From positions 679,735-743,734 of the forward strand of contig NZ_MJGV01000046.1 of NCBI RefSeq assembly GCF_001865015.1: DNA of 64,000 nt, written 5' to 3'. The translations under genes were made by a program, and so were the position numbers. Source of the DNA: Curtobacterium sp. MMLR14_010 (lineage in GTDB: Bacteria > Actinomycetota > Actinomycetes > Actinomycetales > Microbacteriaceae). Shown in pieces: positions 1 to 8,743 of this stretch (its first letter is position 1; each line of letters begins with the position of its first letter). The notes under the pieces are model-generated. The model was not told where the DNA came from. It ran no database searches and saw nothing but the letters and a program-made list of their open reading frames with translations.

Positions 1-16
1 GGCACCGGGCCTCCCG
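1..16 (-). terminator. Half of a terminator hairpin cut by the window edge
   Basis: The window opens with GGCACCGGGCCTCCCG, which is the right arm of the same GGAGGCCCGGTGCC palindrome that forms complete hairpins near 38.6, 42.6 and 48.0 kb. It lies 35 bp past the stop of zwf, so it probably ends zwf transcription. The left arm is outside the window. Confidence 0.55.
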
Positions 17-50
17 TCTGTGGGTGTGCCCGTTCAGGGCACGGGGTGAC

Positions 51-1424
51 TCAGGAGGACGACTCCCAGTCCGCCGGGCCGCGCGAACCGGCGCGGTACT
101 CCTCGAGCGGGACGTCGTTGGCCTTCCAGGCGGCAACGACCGGCTCGACGATCTCCCAGCAGCGCTCGGCCACGTCACCGCGGATGGAGAGCAGCGGGTC
201 GTCATGGAAGATGCCGTTGAGGACCTCGCCGTACGGGGTGAGCTCGCCGTCGCTGAAGGACGAGGACAGCGTGACCTGGCCCATCTCGAACGGGTTGCCG
301 CCACCGTTGGCCGACACGGTCAGCTCGATCTCGTCCGGGTTCAGCACGATGCGGAGCGTGTCCGTCTTCGGGCGACCGCTGAGGCCGGAGGGCAGACGCG
401 GGACCGGCTTGAAGGTGATCAGCACCTCCTTGCGGCTGTTCCCGAGGGCCTTGCCGGAACGCAGGGTGAACGGGACGCCCTTCCAGCGGGCGGTGTCCAC
501 CTCGACGGAGATCTCGGCGAGGGTCTCGGTCTGGCGCGAGGGGTCGACGCCGTCCTCCTCCTGGTAGGAGGGGAGGTCCTTGCCGTCGATCGTGCCCGCC
601 GTGTAGACGGCGCGACGCGAGGCGACCTTGGCGTCGTCGCCCTTGAGCTGCGTCGAGCGGAGCGCACGGGCCAGCGAGGAACGGAACTCGACCGCGTCGA
701 TCTCCGCCGGGGCGTCCATCGTCACGATGCCGAGGATCTGCAGCAGGTGTGACTGGATCATGTCGACCATCGCGCCGGCCTCGTCGTAGTACTGCGCGCG
801 GTTCTCGAGCCCGAGGGTCTCGTCGTAGAAGATGTCGACCTTCTCGATGTTCTCCGCGTTCCAGATGGGCTCGAACAGACGGTTCGCGAAGCGCAGACCG
901 ATGATGTTCAGGACCGTGGTGCGGCCGAGGAAGTGGTCGGTGCGGTGGACGCGGTCCTCGGGGACGAGCTTCAGCACCGTCTCGTTGAGGGCCTTGGCGC
1001 TCGCGACGTCGGTGCCGAAGGGCTTCTCGAACGCCAGGGTCGTGCCTTCCGGCAGCTCGACGTGCTCGAGCGCCTCGCAGATGTCGGAGGCGATCTGCGG
1101 CGGGAGCGCGAAGTAGAGGATCGGCTCGTGCTCGGCGGCCGCGAGGAGCGCCTCGAGGTGCTTGGGGTCCGTCGGGTCACCCTGGATGAAGGTCGTCGAC
1201 TCGATGGTGGCGTCGACCTCGGGGCCCTTGACGTCCTGCGAGGCGAAGGACGTCGTGACGATGTCCTTCCACTTCTCGGGGCTGCGCTCGCTGCGGCCCG
1301 TGCCGATCAGCTGCACGGGGACGGAGCGACCGCTCTGCAGGAACGTGCCGAGACCCGGCAGGAGCAGGCGGGAGGCGAGGTCGCCCGTCGCGCCGAAGAT
1401 GATGAGTGTGCGCTTGTCGGTCAC
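51..1424 (-). CDS. zwf: Glucose-6-phosphate dehydrogenase
   Basis: Oxidises glucose 6-phosphate to 6-phosphogluconolactone with NAD(P)+, the entry to the oxidative pentose phosphate pathway; cytosolic. The 457-residue protein has the nucleotide-binding GATGDLA at residues 11-17, EKPFG at 133-137 and the active-site stretch TDHFLGR at 162-168. The family signature is usually DHYLGK, so the lysine expected near the substrate phosphate is arginine here. The frame is open further upstream, but the GTG at 1424 has an AAAGGAG ribosome site 9 nt before it and puts the Rossmann fold at the right distance from the N terminus. No opcA, tal or tkt is visible; those would lie beyond the window edge if present. 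Confidence 0.95.
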   Translation of the reverse strand: MTDKRTLIIFGATGDLASRLLLPGLGTFLQSGRSVPVQLIGTGRSERSPEKWKDIVTTSFASQDVKGPEVDATIESTTFIQGDPTDPKHLEALLAAAEHEPILYFALPPQIASDICEALEHVELPEGTTLAFEKPFGTDVASAKALNETVLKLVPEDRVHRTDHFLGRTTVLNIIGLRFANRLFEPIWNAENIEKVDIFYDETLGLENRAQYYDEAGAMVDMIQSHLLQILGIVTMDAPAEIDAVEFRSSLARALRSTQLKGDDAKVASRRAVYTAGTIDGKDLPSYQEEDGVDPSRQTETLAEISVEVDTARWKGVPFTLRSGKALGNSRKEVLITFKPVPRLPSGLSGRPKTDTLRIVLNPDEIELTVSANGGGNPFEMGQVTLSSSFSDGELTPYGEVLNGIFHDDPLLSIRGDVAERCWEIVEPVVAAWKANDVPLEEYRAGSRGPADWESSS

Positions 1425-1545
1425 CGGAGGTGACTCCTTTCGCGAGGTGGATGGGTCCGCGTGGCTCAAGCCGCGGTCGGACCGGTTGATTCCCCAGGCC
1501 GGAACGCTGTCACGATCCACAGCCGGGAAGGTCGTCCGGACGCAG

Positions 1546-1575
1546 TTCGGGCGGCACCAGGTGGTGCCGCCCGAA
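1546..1575 (-). terminator. Terminator of the ctaCDF operon
   Basis: A perfect inverted repeat with 13-bp arms (TTCGGGCGGCACC) and a 4-nt loop, starting 17 bp past the ctaF stop. There is no strong T run, as usual in GC-rich actinobacteria. Confidence 0.75.
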
Positions 1576-1591
1576 GCGCGTCAGGTGCGGG

Positions 1592-2008
1592 TCAGTGCCC
1601 GAAGTTGCCGCGGTAGTACTCGAAGACCCAGCCGACGAGCGTGACCGTCACCAGCGCGAGGCCGATCGGGACGATCCAGAGGCCGGCTGCGACCCCGAGG
1701 AAGATGATCGAGACCGAGGCCGCCAGGAGGATGGGCCACCACGACCACGGGCTGAAGTGCCCGAGCTCGGCGTCGCCGTCCTCGATGTTGGCGTCCTGAC
1801 GGTCCTCGGGCAGGTCCCCGCCCTGGGCCGACAGCACACGCTGCAGGTAGAAGGCGATGAACGCCGACATGATCCCGACGAGGCCGATGCCCATCGTGCC
1901 GACCGGCTCCCACCCACCGTGGTTGAGGCGGAACCAGATCGTGTACGCGGCGTCCGCGAGGATGAAGAACCCGAAGAGGATCCAGAACAGGTTGACGTTG
2001 GCGCGCAT
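1592..2008 (-). CDS. ctaF: Cytochrome c oxidase subunit 4 (actinobacterial type)
   Basis: Small membrane subunit of the aa3-type cytochrome c oxidase, found in actinobacterial supercomplexes. The 138 residues start MRANVNLFWILFGFF and show about four hydrophobic segments, two near the N terminus and two near the C terminus, separated by a charged loop rich in Asp and Glu (around residues 65-85). This matches the length and layout of the actinobacterial subunit IV family. The gene starts 4 nt after the ctaD stop and an AAGG lies just before the ATG, so it is the last gene of the ctaC-ctaD-ctaF operon. A perfect hairpin follows. Confidence 0.92.
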   Translation of the reverse strand: MRANVNLFWILFGFFILADAAYTIWFRLNHGGWEPVGTMGIGLVGIMSAFIAFYLQRVLSAQGGDLPEDRQDANIEDGDAELGHFSPWSWWPILLAASVSIIFLGVAAGLWIVPIGLALVTVTLVGWVFEYYRGNFGH

Positions 2009-2012
2009 GGCC

Positions 2013-3749
2013 TTACTTCACCTCGCCCTTCGCGGCGTCGTATGTCGGAGCATCGGGAGCATCCTTCGCAGGACCCACACCGATCGGCACACCCGCTTCG
2101 GGGTGGTTCAGGTCGAACGCCGGCGACTCCGAACGGATCCGCGGGATCGACGTGAAGTTGTGTCGCGGCGGCGGGCAGGAGGTCGCCCACTCGAGCGAGC
2201 GGCCGTAGCCCCACGGGTCGTTGACGGCCACCTTCGGAGCGTTCCGCGCAGTGACGTACACGTTGAAGATGAACGGCAGGAACGAGATGCCGAGGATCAT
2301 CGCGCCGATGGTCGACAGCTGGTTCATCCAGGTGAAGCCGTCGTTCGGCAGGTAGGTCGCGTAGCGACGCGGCATGCCGATGACGCCCAGCCAGTGCTGG
2401 ATCAGGAACGTGGTGTGGAACCCGACGAACAGCAGCCAGAAGTGGATCTTGCCGAGACGCTCGTTCAGCATGCGCCCGGTCCACTTCGGCCACCAGAAGT
2501 AGAAGCCGGAGAACATGGCGAACACGACGGTGCCGAAGACCACGTAGTGGAAGTGCGCCACGACGAAGTACGAGTCGGACACGTGGAAGTCGAGCGGCGG
2601 CGAGGCCAGGATGACGCCCGTGAGCCCACCGAACGTGAACGTGATCAGGAAGCCGATGGCCCACAGGATCGGGGTCTCGAAGGTGACCGAGCCGCGCCAC
2701 ATCGTGCCGACCCAGTTGAAGATCTTCACGCCGGTCGGGACCGCGATGAGCATCGTCATGAGCGAGAACCACGGCAGCAGCACCGAACCGGTGACGTACA
2801 TGTGGTGCGCCCACACCGTGACCGAGAGGGCCGCGATGGAGATGGTCGCGTAGACGAGGGTCTTGTAGCCGAAGATCGGCTTCCGGCTGAAGACCGGGAA
2901 GACCTCGGAGACGATGCCGAAGAACGGCAGCGCGATGATGTAGACCTCGGGGTGCCCGAAGAACCAGAAGAGGTGCTGCCAGAGCAGCGCTCCACCGTTG
3001 GCCGGGTTGAACACCTGGGCGTCGAACACGCGGTCGAGACCGAGGCCGAACAACGCTGCGGCGAGGACCGGGAAGGCCATCAGCACGAGGAGCGACGTCA
3101 CGAGGGTGTTCCACGTGAAGATCGACATGCGGAACATCGTCATGCCGGGGGCGCGCATGGTGATGATCGTCGTGATGAAGTTCACGGCACCGAGGATCGT
3201 CGAGAAGCCGGTCAGGCCGAGGCCGAAGACCCAGAGTGTGCCGCCGAGCCCTGGTGTGAACGTCGTGTCACTCAGTGGCGCGTACGCGAACCACCCGAAC
3301 GACGCGGCGCCCTGCGGGGTGAGGAAGCCACCGACAGCGATGAGGCCACCGAAGAAGTAGAGCCAGAACGCGAAGCCGTTGAGCCGCGGGAAGGCGACGT
3401 CAGGGGCACCGATCTGCAGCGGCATGATCGCGTTCGCGAAGCCCGAGAACAGCGGCGTCGCGAACAGCAGCAGCATGATCGTGCCGTGCATCGTGAAGAG
3501 CTGGTTGTACTGCTCCTTCGTCGCGACGAGCTGCAGCCCGGGCTCGAAGAGCTGCGCGCGGATGACGAGTGCCATCACGCCGGCGAGCAGGAAGTACAGG
3601 AACGACGTGATCAGGTACATGTACCCGATCGTCTTGTGGTCGGTGGAGGTGATCCACCGGACGATGATGTTGCCCTTCCGACCGACCTTGGACGCCTGGA
3701 AGTCCGGCGTCGCGGTGCTGGTCGGTTGGCCGACGAATGACGTTGTCAT
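2013..3749 (-). CDS. ctaD: Cytochrome c oxidase subunit I
   Basis: Catalytic subunit of the terminal oxidase, holding haem a and the haem a3-CuB site that reduces oxygen to water and pumps protons; integral membrane protein. The 578 residues contain the expected twelve or so transmembrane segments. Diagnostic motifs are [15 protein letters not shown], which holds a CuB ligand and the proton-channel glutamate region, and WAHHMYVTG. Residues 1-30 form a cytosolic lead before [16 protein letters not shown], the usual start of the core. The C-terminal 50 residues are hydrophilic. It sits 11 nt after ctaC and 4 nt before ctaF in one operon. Subunit III and the bc1 genes are not next to it. Confidence 0.97.
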   Translation of the reverse strand: MTTSFVGQPTSTATPDFQASKVGRKGNIIVRWITSTDHKTIGYMYLITSFLYFLLAGVMALVIRAQLFEPGLQLVATKEQYNQLFTMHGTIMLLLFATPLFSGFANAIMPLQIGAPDVAFPRLNGFAFWLYFFGGLIAVGGFLTPQGAASFGWFAYAPLSDTTFTPGLGGTLWVFGLGLTGFSTILGAVNFITTIITMRAPGMTMFRMSIFTWNTLVTSLLVLMAFPVLAAALFGLGLDRVFDAQVFNPANGGALLWQHLFWFFGHPEVYIIALPFFGIVSEVFPVFSRKPIFGYKTLVYATISIAALSVTVWAHHMYVTGSVLLPWFSLMTMLIAVPTGVKIFNWVGTMWRGSVTFETPILWAIGFLITFTFGGLTGVILASPPLDFHVSDSYFVVAHFHYVVFGTVVFAMFSGFYFWWPKWTGRMLNERLGKIHFWLLFVGFHTTFLIQHWLGVIGMPRRYATYLPNDGFTWMNQLSTIGAMILGISFLPFIFNVYVTARNAPKVAVNDPWGYGRSLEWATSCPPPRHNFTSIPRIRSESPAFDLNHPEAGVPIGVGPAKDAPDAPTYDAAKGEVK

Positions 3750-3760
3750 CTGGCGAGCCC

Positions 3761-4663
3761 CTACTTGTCGTCGCTCGACGCCGTGACGGGCGCCTTGTTG
3801 TCAGGCTGGTTCGTGTTGGTGTTGTACTCGTCGCCGAGCAGGCCCACCTTGCCCTGGTCGGTCAGGGTGTCGAGGTACGCCTGGTAGTCAGACGACGACA
3901 CGACCTTGACCTGGAAGAGCATGAGGGAGTGGTACTCGCCGCAGAGCTCGGCGCACTTGCCCTGGTACGTCCCGATCTTCTGCGGGATGAAGTACTCGTA
4001 GTTCGTCTTGCCGGGGAGCATGTCCTTCTTGTACAAGAAGTCGATGACCCAGAAGGAGTGGTCGACGTCACGCGAGTCGAGCTCGATCTTGACCTTCTTG
4101 TCGACGGGCAGGTACAGCGTCGGCAGCTGCGACTCGTCGATCGCCCCGTTGGCGTTCTCTTCTTCCTGGGCCTGGATGCCCTGGTAGTAGACGCTCTTCG
4201 AGGGGTCGTTCTGGTTGATGTAGTTGAAGTCCCAGCCCCAGCGCTTGCCGTAGACGTGCACCGTGGTGTCCGGCTGTGCGAAGGGCTTCTCGATCGCGGC
4301 CTGGTCCTTCGCGGTGAAGGCGAAGAAGCCCAGCACGAGGATGAGCGGCACGATCGTGTAGAAGATCTCGAGCGGCATGTTGTACCGCATCTGCACCGGC
4401 AGGCCGGTCTGGCCCTTCCGACGGCGGTAGACGATGGCGGCCCAGATGATCAGACCCCAGACGATGAGCCCCACCGCGAGCAGCACGATCCAGCTCGTGG
4501 TCCACAGGCCGACGACGCGGCTCGTGTGGTTGGTGACGTCCTTCGTCTCTTCCGTCCCGGGGAGCCATCCGTTGAGCTGCTGCTGCGAGCAGCCAGCCAG
4601 TGCGATGACCAGACCGACGGCCACCGGGACGGCCGCCCAACGTATACGGCGATTCGAACGCAC
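3761..4663 (-). CDS. ctaC: Cytochrome c oxidase subunit II, lipoprotein
   Basis: Carries the CuA centre that takes electrons from cytochrome c and passes them to subunit I. The chosen GTG at 4663 has GAGAGG 5 nt upstream and gives a 300-residue protein with a lipoprotein signal: basic N terminus, hydrophobic core and lipobox LAGC with the acylated cysteine at residue 25. Two transmembrane helices follow (about 60-85 and 105-125). The CuA ligands are visible in [12 protein letters not shown] near the C terminus. First gene of the ctaC-ctaD-ctaF operon. A possible -10 box (TAAGCT, minus strand, 4774-4779) lies upstream, but I could not pair it with a good -35. Confidence 0.96.
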   Translation of the reverse strand: MRSNRRIRWAAVPVAVGLVIALAGCSQQQLNGWLPGTEETKDVTNHTSRVVGLWTTSWIVLLAVGLIVWGLIIWAAIVYRRRKGQTGLPVQMRYNMPLEIFYTIVPLILVLGFFAFTAKDQAAIEKPFAQPDTTVHVYGKRWGWDFNYINQNDPSKSVYYQGIQAQEEENANGAIDESQLPTLYLPVDKKVKIELDSRDVDHSFWVIDFLYKKDMLPGKTNYEYFIPQKIGTYQGKCAELCGEYHSLMLFQVKVVSSSDYQAYLDTLTDQGKVGLLGDEYNTNTNQPDNKAPVTASSDDK

Positions 4664-4907
4664 TGTTACCTCTCGGAAAGACGTGGAAGCGAGAGCGCAG
4701 TCTGTCGTTGCCGACACCGAGCCGCTCGGAGGCGGCACATGACTGGTTCCCAGCTTGGTTGGAACACTCCTAGCTTACTCGCAGCCGGTGACAGCGAGTG
4801 CACGCCCGACACGCGTCGTGGACTGTCCGGGGCCCCGGGGACCCGGTTTTCCCCAGGTCATCTGCGAGATGTCCGGGATCGGCGAGGCCGCCACGCCGGA
4901 CGACGAA

Positions 4908-4936
4908 CGGGGAGCGACCGTGTCGGTCGCTCCCCG
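4908..4936 (-). terminator. Terminator after the erpA-like gene
   Basis: Inverted repeat with perfect 13-bp arms (CGGGGAGCGACCG) and a 3-nt loop, starting 23 bp past the stop of the Fe-S carrier gene. Confidence 0.78.
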
Positions 4937-4959
4937 TCCGGGTGCTGATGGCGGCGTGC

Positions 4960-5331
4960 TCAGTGGAAGCTGTCGCCGCACGCGCAGCTGCCCTGCGCGT
5001 TGGGGTTGTCGATGGTGAAGCCCTGCTTCTGGATGGTGTCCTCGAAGTCGATGGTCGCGCCGTCGAGGTACGGGACGCTCATCTTGTCGACGACGACCTC
5101 GACACCGTCGAACTCGGCGGTGACGTCGCCGTCGAGCAGGCGCTCGTCGAAGTAGAGCTGGTAGATGAGCCCCGAGCAGCCGCCGGGCTGGACGGCCAGG
5201 CGCAGGCGGAGGTCGTCGCGGCCTTCCTGCGCGAGGAGGCTCGCCACCTTGCCGGCTGCGGCGTCGCTGAGCAGGACCCCGTGCGACGGGACGGCCGTGG
5301 TGACGGCTTCGGTCGTGATGGTGTCGCTCAT
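4960..5331 (-). CDS. erpA: A-type iron-sulfur cluster carrier (HesB/IscA/ErpA family)
   Basis: Delivers assembled Fe-S clusters to target enzymes in the cytosol. The 123-residue protein has the three conserved family cysteines: one in PGGCSGLIYQL and two in CACG close to the C terminus (GSCACGDSFH). The frame extends upstream, but the ATG at 5331 has AGGAGG at ideal distance. It is a single gene with its own hairpin terminator, divergent from nothing and read in the same direction as ctaC. ErpA is the actinobacterial name for this family; IscA-like naming would also fit. Nearby respiratory genes suggest, but do not show, that aconitase-type or respiratory Fe-S enzymes are its clients. Confidence 0.9.
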   Translation of the reverse strand: MSDTITTEAVTTAVPSHGVLLSDAAAGKVASLLAQEGRDDLRLRLAVQPGGCSGLIYQLYFDERLLDGDVTAEFDGVEVVVDKMSVPYLDGATIDFEDTIQKQGFTIDNPNAQGSCACGDSFH

Positions 5332-5454
5332 GAGCGCCTCCTCCTGGGCGGTGCGGTCACCGCGCCTCGTCGACGATTCTAAGCACCCCCACCGACGGAA
5401 CGCACACGTCCGTCGCCAGGTGTGGAGGACTTGCACGGTTCCACCTGCCGGGGG

Positions 5455-5488
5455 CGGGAGACCAGGACCGGTCGACCCGGGCCTCCCG
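5455..5488 (-). terminator. Terminator after the M20 dipeptidase
   Basis: An imperfect stem of about 15 bp that pairs better in minus-strand RNA, where three mismatches become G-U pairs. The right arm ends CCCGGGCCTCCCG, similar to the GGAGGCCCGG terminator core seen elsewhere in the window. Confidence 0.55.
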
Positions 5489-5502
5489 TCCGGTGTCCGC
5501 GC

Positions 5503-6963
5503 TCAGGCGCGCGTCGCGAGCCGGGCCAGCAGGATCGCCTCGGAGGCGACCGCACGGTGCAGGACGCCGAGGTGCTGCGACTCGTTCGGGCTGTGTGCGC
5601 GCGTGTCGGGGTCCTCGACGCCCGTCACCAGGATCTGGGCCTCGGGGAACTCGGCGGCGAGGTCGGAGACGAACGGGATCGACCCGCCGATGCCCTGCTC
5701 GACCGGCTCGGCACCCCAGCCCTCGGCCATGGCGGTCCTGGCCTCCTTGACGGCCCAGCCGCTGGTGTCGACGAGGAAGCCGTCGCCGGCGTCGGGTTCG
5801 CTGAGCTCGACGCGGGCGCCGAACGGGGTGTGCGCACGGATGTGTCGCTCGACGGCCGCCGCGGCCTCGGTCGCGCTCTGGCCGGGGGCGACCCGTACCG
5901 AGACGCGCGCGCTGACGGTGGGCAGCAGGGTGTTCGACGCGTTCGCCACGCTCGGGACGTCCATGCCGGTGACCGTGATCGACGGCTGGAACCACATCCG
6001 CGAGAGGACGTCGCCGGTCCCGACCGGGCGGACGCCGGACACCAGTGCGGCATCGGCGGCGAGCTCGTCCTCGGAGCGGGCGGGGACGGGAGCGTCGTAC
6101 GCGGTCAGGCCCTCGACGGCGACCGAGCCGGCGTCGTCGTGCAGGGAGCTGAGCAGCCGGACCATCGGGAGCATCGCGTCGGGTGCCGCTCCCCCGAACA
6201 TGCCGCTGTGGCTGGCGTGCTCCAGCGTCGTCACGGTCAGCTTGAACGTCACGTTGCCGCGGAGGGACACCGTGATCGCGGGGACCTCGGTGGACCAGTT
6301 GTCGCTGTCGGCCACGACGATGACGTCGGCGGCGAGGTGCTCCTTCTGCTCGCGCAGGAAGGTGCGGAACGAGCGGGAGCCGAACTCCTCCTCACCCTCG
6401 ACGAACAGCACGATGCCGAGGTCGAGGTCGTCCCCGAACCGCGCGTGCAGCGCCCGGAGCGCGGCGACGTGCGTCATCACGCCGGCCTTGTCGTCCGATG
6501 CACCACGGCCGTAGAGCCGGTCTCCGCGGAGCGTCGGTTCGAACGGCGGGGTCTCCCACAGTGCGTCGTCGCCCTGCGGCTGCACGTCGTGGTGGGCGTA
6601 GAGCATCACCGTCGGCTTGCCGTTGCGGGCGGGACGGACGGCCAGGACAGCGGGCTGCCCCAGCTCGACGCCGTCGTGCTCGGTGCCCTCGGCCTCGCTG
6701 GCGCCGTCGGGCGTGTCACCCGACACCGCGGACCGCACGATCCGGACCGACTCGAACACGCCCGTGTCGCGCGCCAGGTCGGCGACCGCCTCGGCACTCC
6801 GCCGCACATTCGCCGGGTCGAACGCCGACCACGACACCGACGGGATCCGCACCAGGGCGGAGAGGTCGGCGATCGTGCGGGGCAGGTCGCCGTGGACCTG
6901 TTCGCGGAGGGCGTCGAGCAGCTCGAAGTCGGTCGCGGGCGCGGACTGTGCGGTGTCGGTCAT
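5503..6963 (-). CDS. M20 family metallopeptidase (dipeptidase)
   Basis: Zinc-dependent cytosolic peptidase of the M20/M25/M40 group, probably acting on dipeptides. In the 486-residue protein the first metal site is YAHHDVQPQGD, the bridging Asp lies in GRGASDDKAGVM, and the catalytic glutamates lie in FVEGEEEFGS. A dimerisation domain follows and the last metal ligand is in the C-terminal HSPNESQ region. I chose the ATG at 6963 because a TAGATT box sits exactly 7 nt before it, which predicts a leaderless mRNA; there is no Shine-Dalgarno sequence. The frame is open for about 250 codons upstream, but that part overlaps the divergent DUF3043 gene and is not homologous. Substrate cannot be told from sequence. 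Confidence 0.9.
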   Translation of the reverse strand: MTDTAQSAPATDFELLDALREQVHGDLPRTIADLSALVRIPSVSWSAFDPANVRRSAEAVADLARDTGVFESVRIVRSAVSGDTPDGASEAEGTEHDGVELGQPAVLAVRPARNGKPTVMLYAHHDVQPQGDDALWETPPFEPTLRGDRLYGRGASDDKAGVMTHVAALRALHARFGDDLDLGIVLFVEGEEEFGSRSFRTFLREQKEHLAADVIVVADSDNWSTEVPAITVSLRGNVTFKLTVTTLEHASHSGMFGGAAPDAMLPMVRLLSSLHDDAGSVAVEGLTAYDAPVPARSEDELAADAALVSGVRPVGTGDVLSRMWFQPSITVTGMDVPSVANASNTLLPTVSARVSVRVAPGQSATEAAAAVERHIRAHTPFGARVELSEPDAGDGFLVDTSGWAVKEARTAMAEGWGAEPVEQGIGGSIPFVSDLAAEFPEAQILVTGVEDPDTRAHSPNESQHLGVLHRAVASEAILLARLATRA

Positions 6964-6970
6964 GCCCGGT

Positions 6971-6976
6971 AATCTA
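6971..6976 (-). promoter_or_regulatory. -10 box for leaderless M20 dipeptidase mRNA
   Basis: TAGATT on the minus strand, 7 nt before the ATG, so the transcript should start at or next to the start codon. No clear -35. Confidence 0.55.
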
Positions 6977-7035
6977 GAGGACACCATCGTCGGGCTGTTC
7001 CCCGGCGCACCGCTCACCGACCAGCAGGAATCACC

Positions 7036-7608
7036 GTGGCGAAGGCAGCACCCAAGACCAACACGACAGTCAACCCCTCGGAAGAGGAACTGCTCGAGCA
7101 GGGCAAGGGCCGTCCCACCCCGTCCCGTCGTGAGCGGGAAGCGGCCAACCGCCGTCCGCTCGTGGGCAACTCCCCCGTGGACAAGAAGGCCGCCCGTGCA
7201 CGCCTCAACAGCGAGCGTGAGAAGGCCCGCGTCGGCATGGCGAACGGCGAGGAGCGCTACCTCCCCGCGAAGGACCGCGGCGAGCAGCGCAGGTTCGTGC
7301 GCGACTACATCGACGCCCGCTGGAACGTCGGCGAGGTCATGATGCCCGTCCTCGTGCTGTTCCTGATCGTCGGGTTCGCGGCACCCCAGACCTCGGTGGC
7401 GTCGTACTCGCTGCTGCTCATCTGGGCGTTCGTGGCGGTGTTCCTCCTCGACTGCCTGGTGCTCTGGCTCATGCTGCGCAAGAAGCTCACGGCGCGGTTC
7501 GGCGAGTTCCAGCGCGGCACCTTCTTCTACATCCTGATGCGGGCATGGCAGCTGCGCTTCCTGCGGCTGCCGAAGCCGCAGGTCAAGCGCGGGCAGTACC
7601 CCTCCTGA
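7036..7608 (+). CDS. DUF3043 membrane protein
   Basis: Conserved actinobacterial protein of unknown function. The 190 residues divide into a charged cytosolic N-terminal half, with the conserved GKGRPTPSRREREAANRRP and the FVRDYIDARWNVGE segment, then two hydrophobic helices (about residues 100-120 and 125-150) and a short basic tail. That layout is typical of the family. The GTG at 7036 has CAGGAA upstream. It is divergent from the M20 dipeptidase and convergent, across a repeat array, with pyrD. A GC-rich hairpin follows the stop. Nothing in the context indicates a role. Confidence 0.88.
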   Translation: MAKAAPKTNTTVNPSEEELLEQGKGRPTPSRREREAANRRPLVGNSPVDKKAARARLNSEREKARVGMANGEERYLPAKDRGEQRRFVRDYIDARWNVGEVMMPVLVLFLIVGFAAPQTSVASYSLLLIWAFVAVFLLDCLVLWLMLRKKLTARFGEFQRGTFFYILMRAWQLRFLRLPKPQVKRGQYPS

Positions 7609-7621
7609 CCCCGGGTCCCCG

Positions 7622-7651
7622 GAGCGCCGTCGGCATCGCCGGCGGCGCTTC
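7622..7651 (+). terminator. Hairpin after the DUF3043 gene
   Basis: GAGCGCCG and GGC pair with GCC and CGGCGCTTC, giving an 11-13-bp stem with a small internal mismatch, 13 bp past the stop. Confidence 0.6.
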
Positions 7652-7689
7652 GTCGTTCCCGGGGGCCGGCGCGGGCGGCGGGCGCGGGC

Positions 7690-8743
7690 GGCCGCCGCTG
7701 AGGTCGCACTTCGTGTCGGGTCGCGAGGCACCGAGGCGACACAAATCGCGACCTCACCGCGCTCGAGAGCCAGGACGCGCCGGGCTGGAGGCTCCGTGGC
7801 GGGCCGGCAGCGAGCCTCCCGTCCACCGAGCGGTCACGGCACCCCGGCGGCGCACCGCCGACCGGTCACCAACCGTCGGTCACGCGGCGCACGAGCGACG
7901 GAACGGGACCGCTCGGCGAACCTGAGCGGTGTGTCGCGACCGGTCGCGCAGCGGCCGCCGCTGAGGTCGCACTTCGTGTCGGGTCGCGCGGCACCGAGGC
8001 GACACGAAGTGCGACCTCACCAGGGCGGCGGAGCCGGGACGCGCCGGGCCGGAGGCTCGGTGCCGGGCCGGCAACGAGCCTCCCGTCCACCGAGCGGTCA
8101 CGACACCCCGCCGGCGCACCGTCGACCGGTCACCGACCGTCGGTCACGCGGCGCGCGAGCGACGGAACGGGACCGCTCGGCGAACCTGAGCGGTGTGTCG
8201 CGACCGGTCGCGCAGCGGCCGACGGTGAGGTCGCACTTCGTGTCGGGTCACGCGGCACCGAGGCAACACGAAGAGCGACCTCACCGCGGCGGCGGAGCCA
8301 GGACGCGCCGGGCCGGAGGCTCGGTGACGGGCCGGCAGCGAGCCTCCCGTCCGGCGAACGGTTACGACACCCCACCGGCGCACCGCCGACCGGTCACCAA
8401 CCGTCGGTCACGCGGCGCGCGCGCGACGGAACGGGACCGCTCGGCGAACCTGAGCGGTGTGTCGCGACCGGTCGCGCAGCGGCCGCCGCTGAGGTCACAC
8501 TTCGTGTCGGGTCGCGCGGCACCGAGGCGACACGAAGTGCGACCTCACCGCGGCGACGGAGCCGGGACGAGCCAGGCTGGAGGCTCGGTGACGGGCCGGC
8601 AGCGAGCCTCCCGTCCGGCGAGGGGTCACGACACCCCGGCGGCGCACCGCCGACCGGTCACCAACCGTCGGTCACGCGGCTCGCCAGCGACCGGACGTGA
8701 CCGCTCAGCGGAACTGAACGGGGCGTCGCGACCGCTCAGCGCG
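7690..8743. repeat. Four tandem ~264-bp units, each with two palindromes
   Basis: The whole 1.1-kb gap between the DUF3043 gene and pyrD is one array. Each unit carries palindrome A, whose left arm is TGAGGTCGCACTTCGTGTCG and right arm its complement, at 7699-7756, 7962-8019, 8226-8283 and 8490-8547 (spacing 263, 264 and 264 bp; each element 58 bp). Each also carries a terminator-like stem GGAGGCTCG/CGAGCCTCC at 7787-7819, 8051-8083, 8315-8347 and 8579-8611. Copies differ by scattered substitutions, some inside the arms. Because 264 is a multiple of three and stops are rare at this GC, a plus-strand frame stays open through the array as an Arg-rich 88-residue repeat. I do not think it is translated: it has no start context and continues antisense into pyrD. 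Confidence 0.85.

Noticed and set aside
1425-1520. Longer N terminus for Zwf
   Set aside because: The GTG at 1424 has a good ribosome site and gives the family N terminus; the extra 32 residues have no similarity to it.
7690-8743. CRISPR array
   Set aside because: Units are 264 bp and nearly identical throughout, with no short repeats plus unique spacers and no cas genes.
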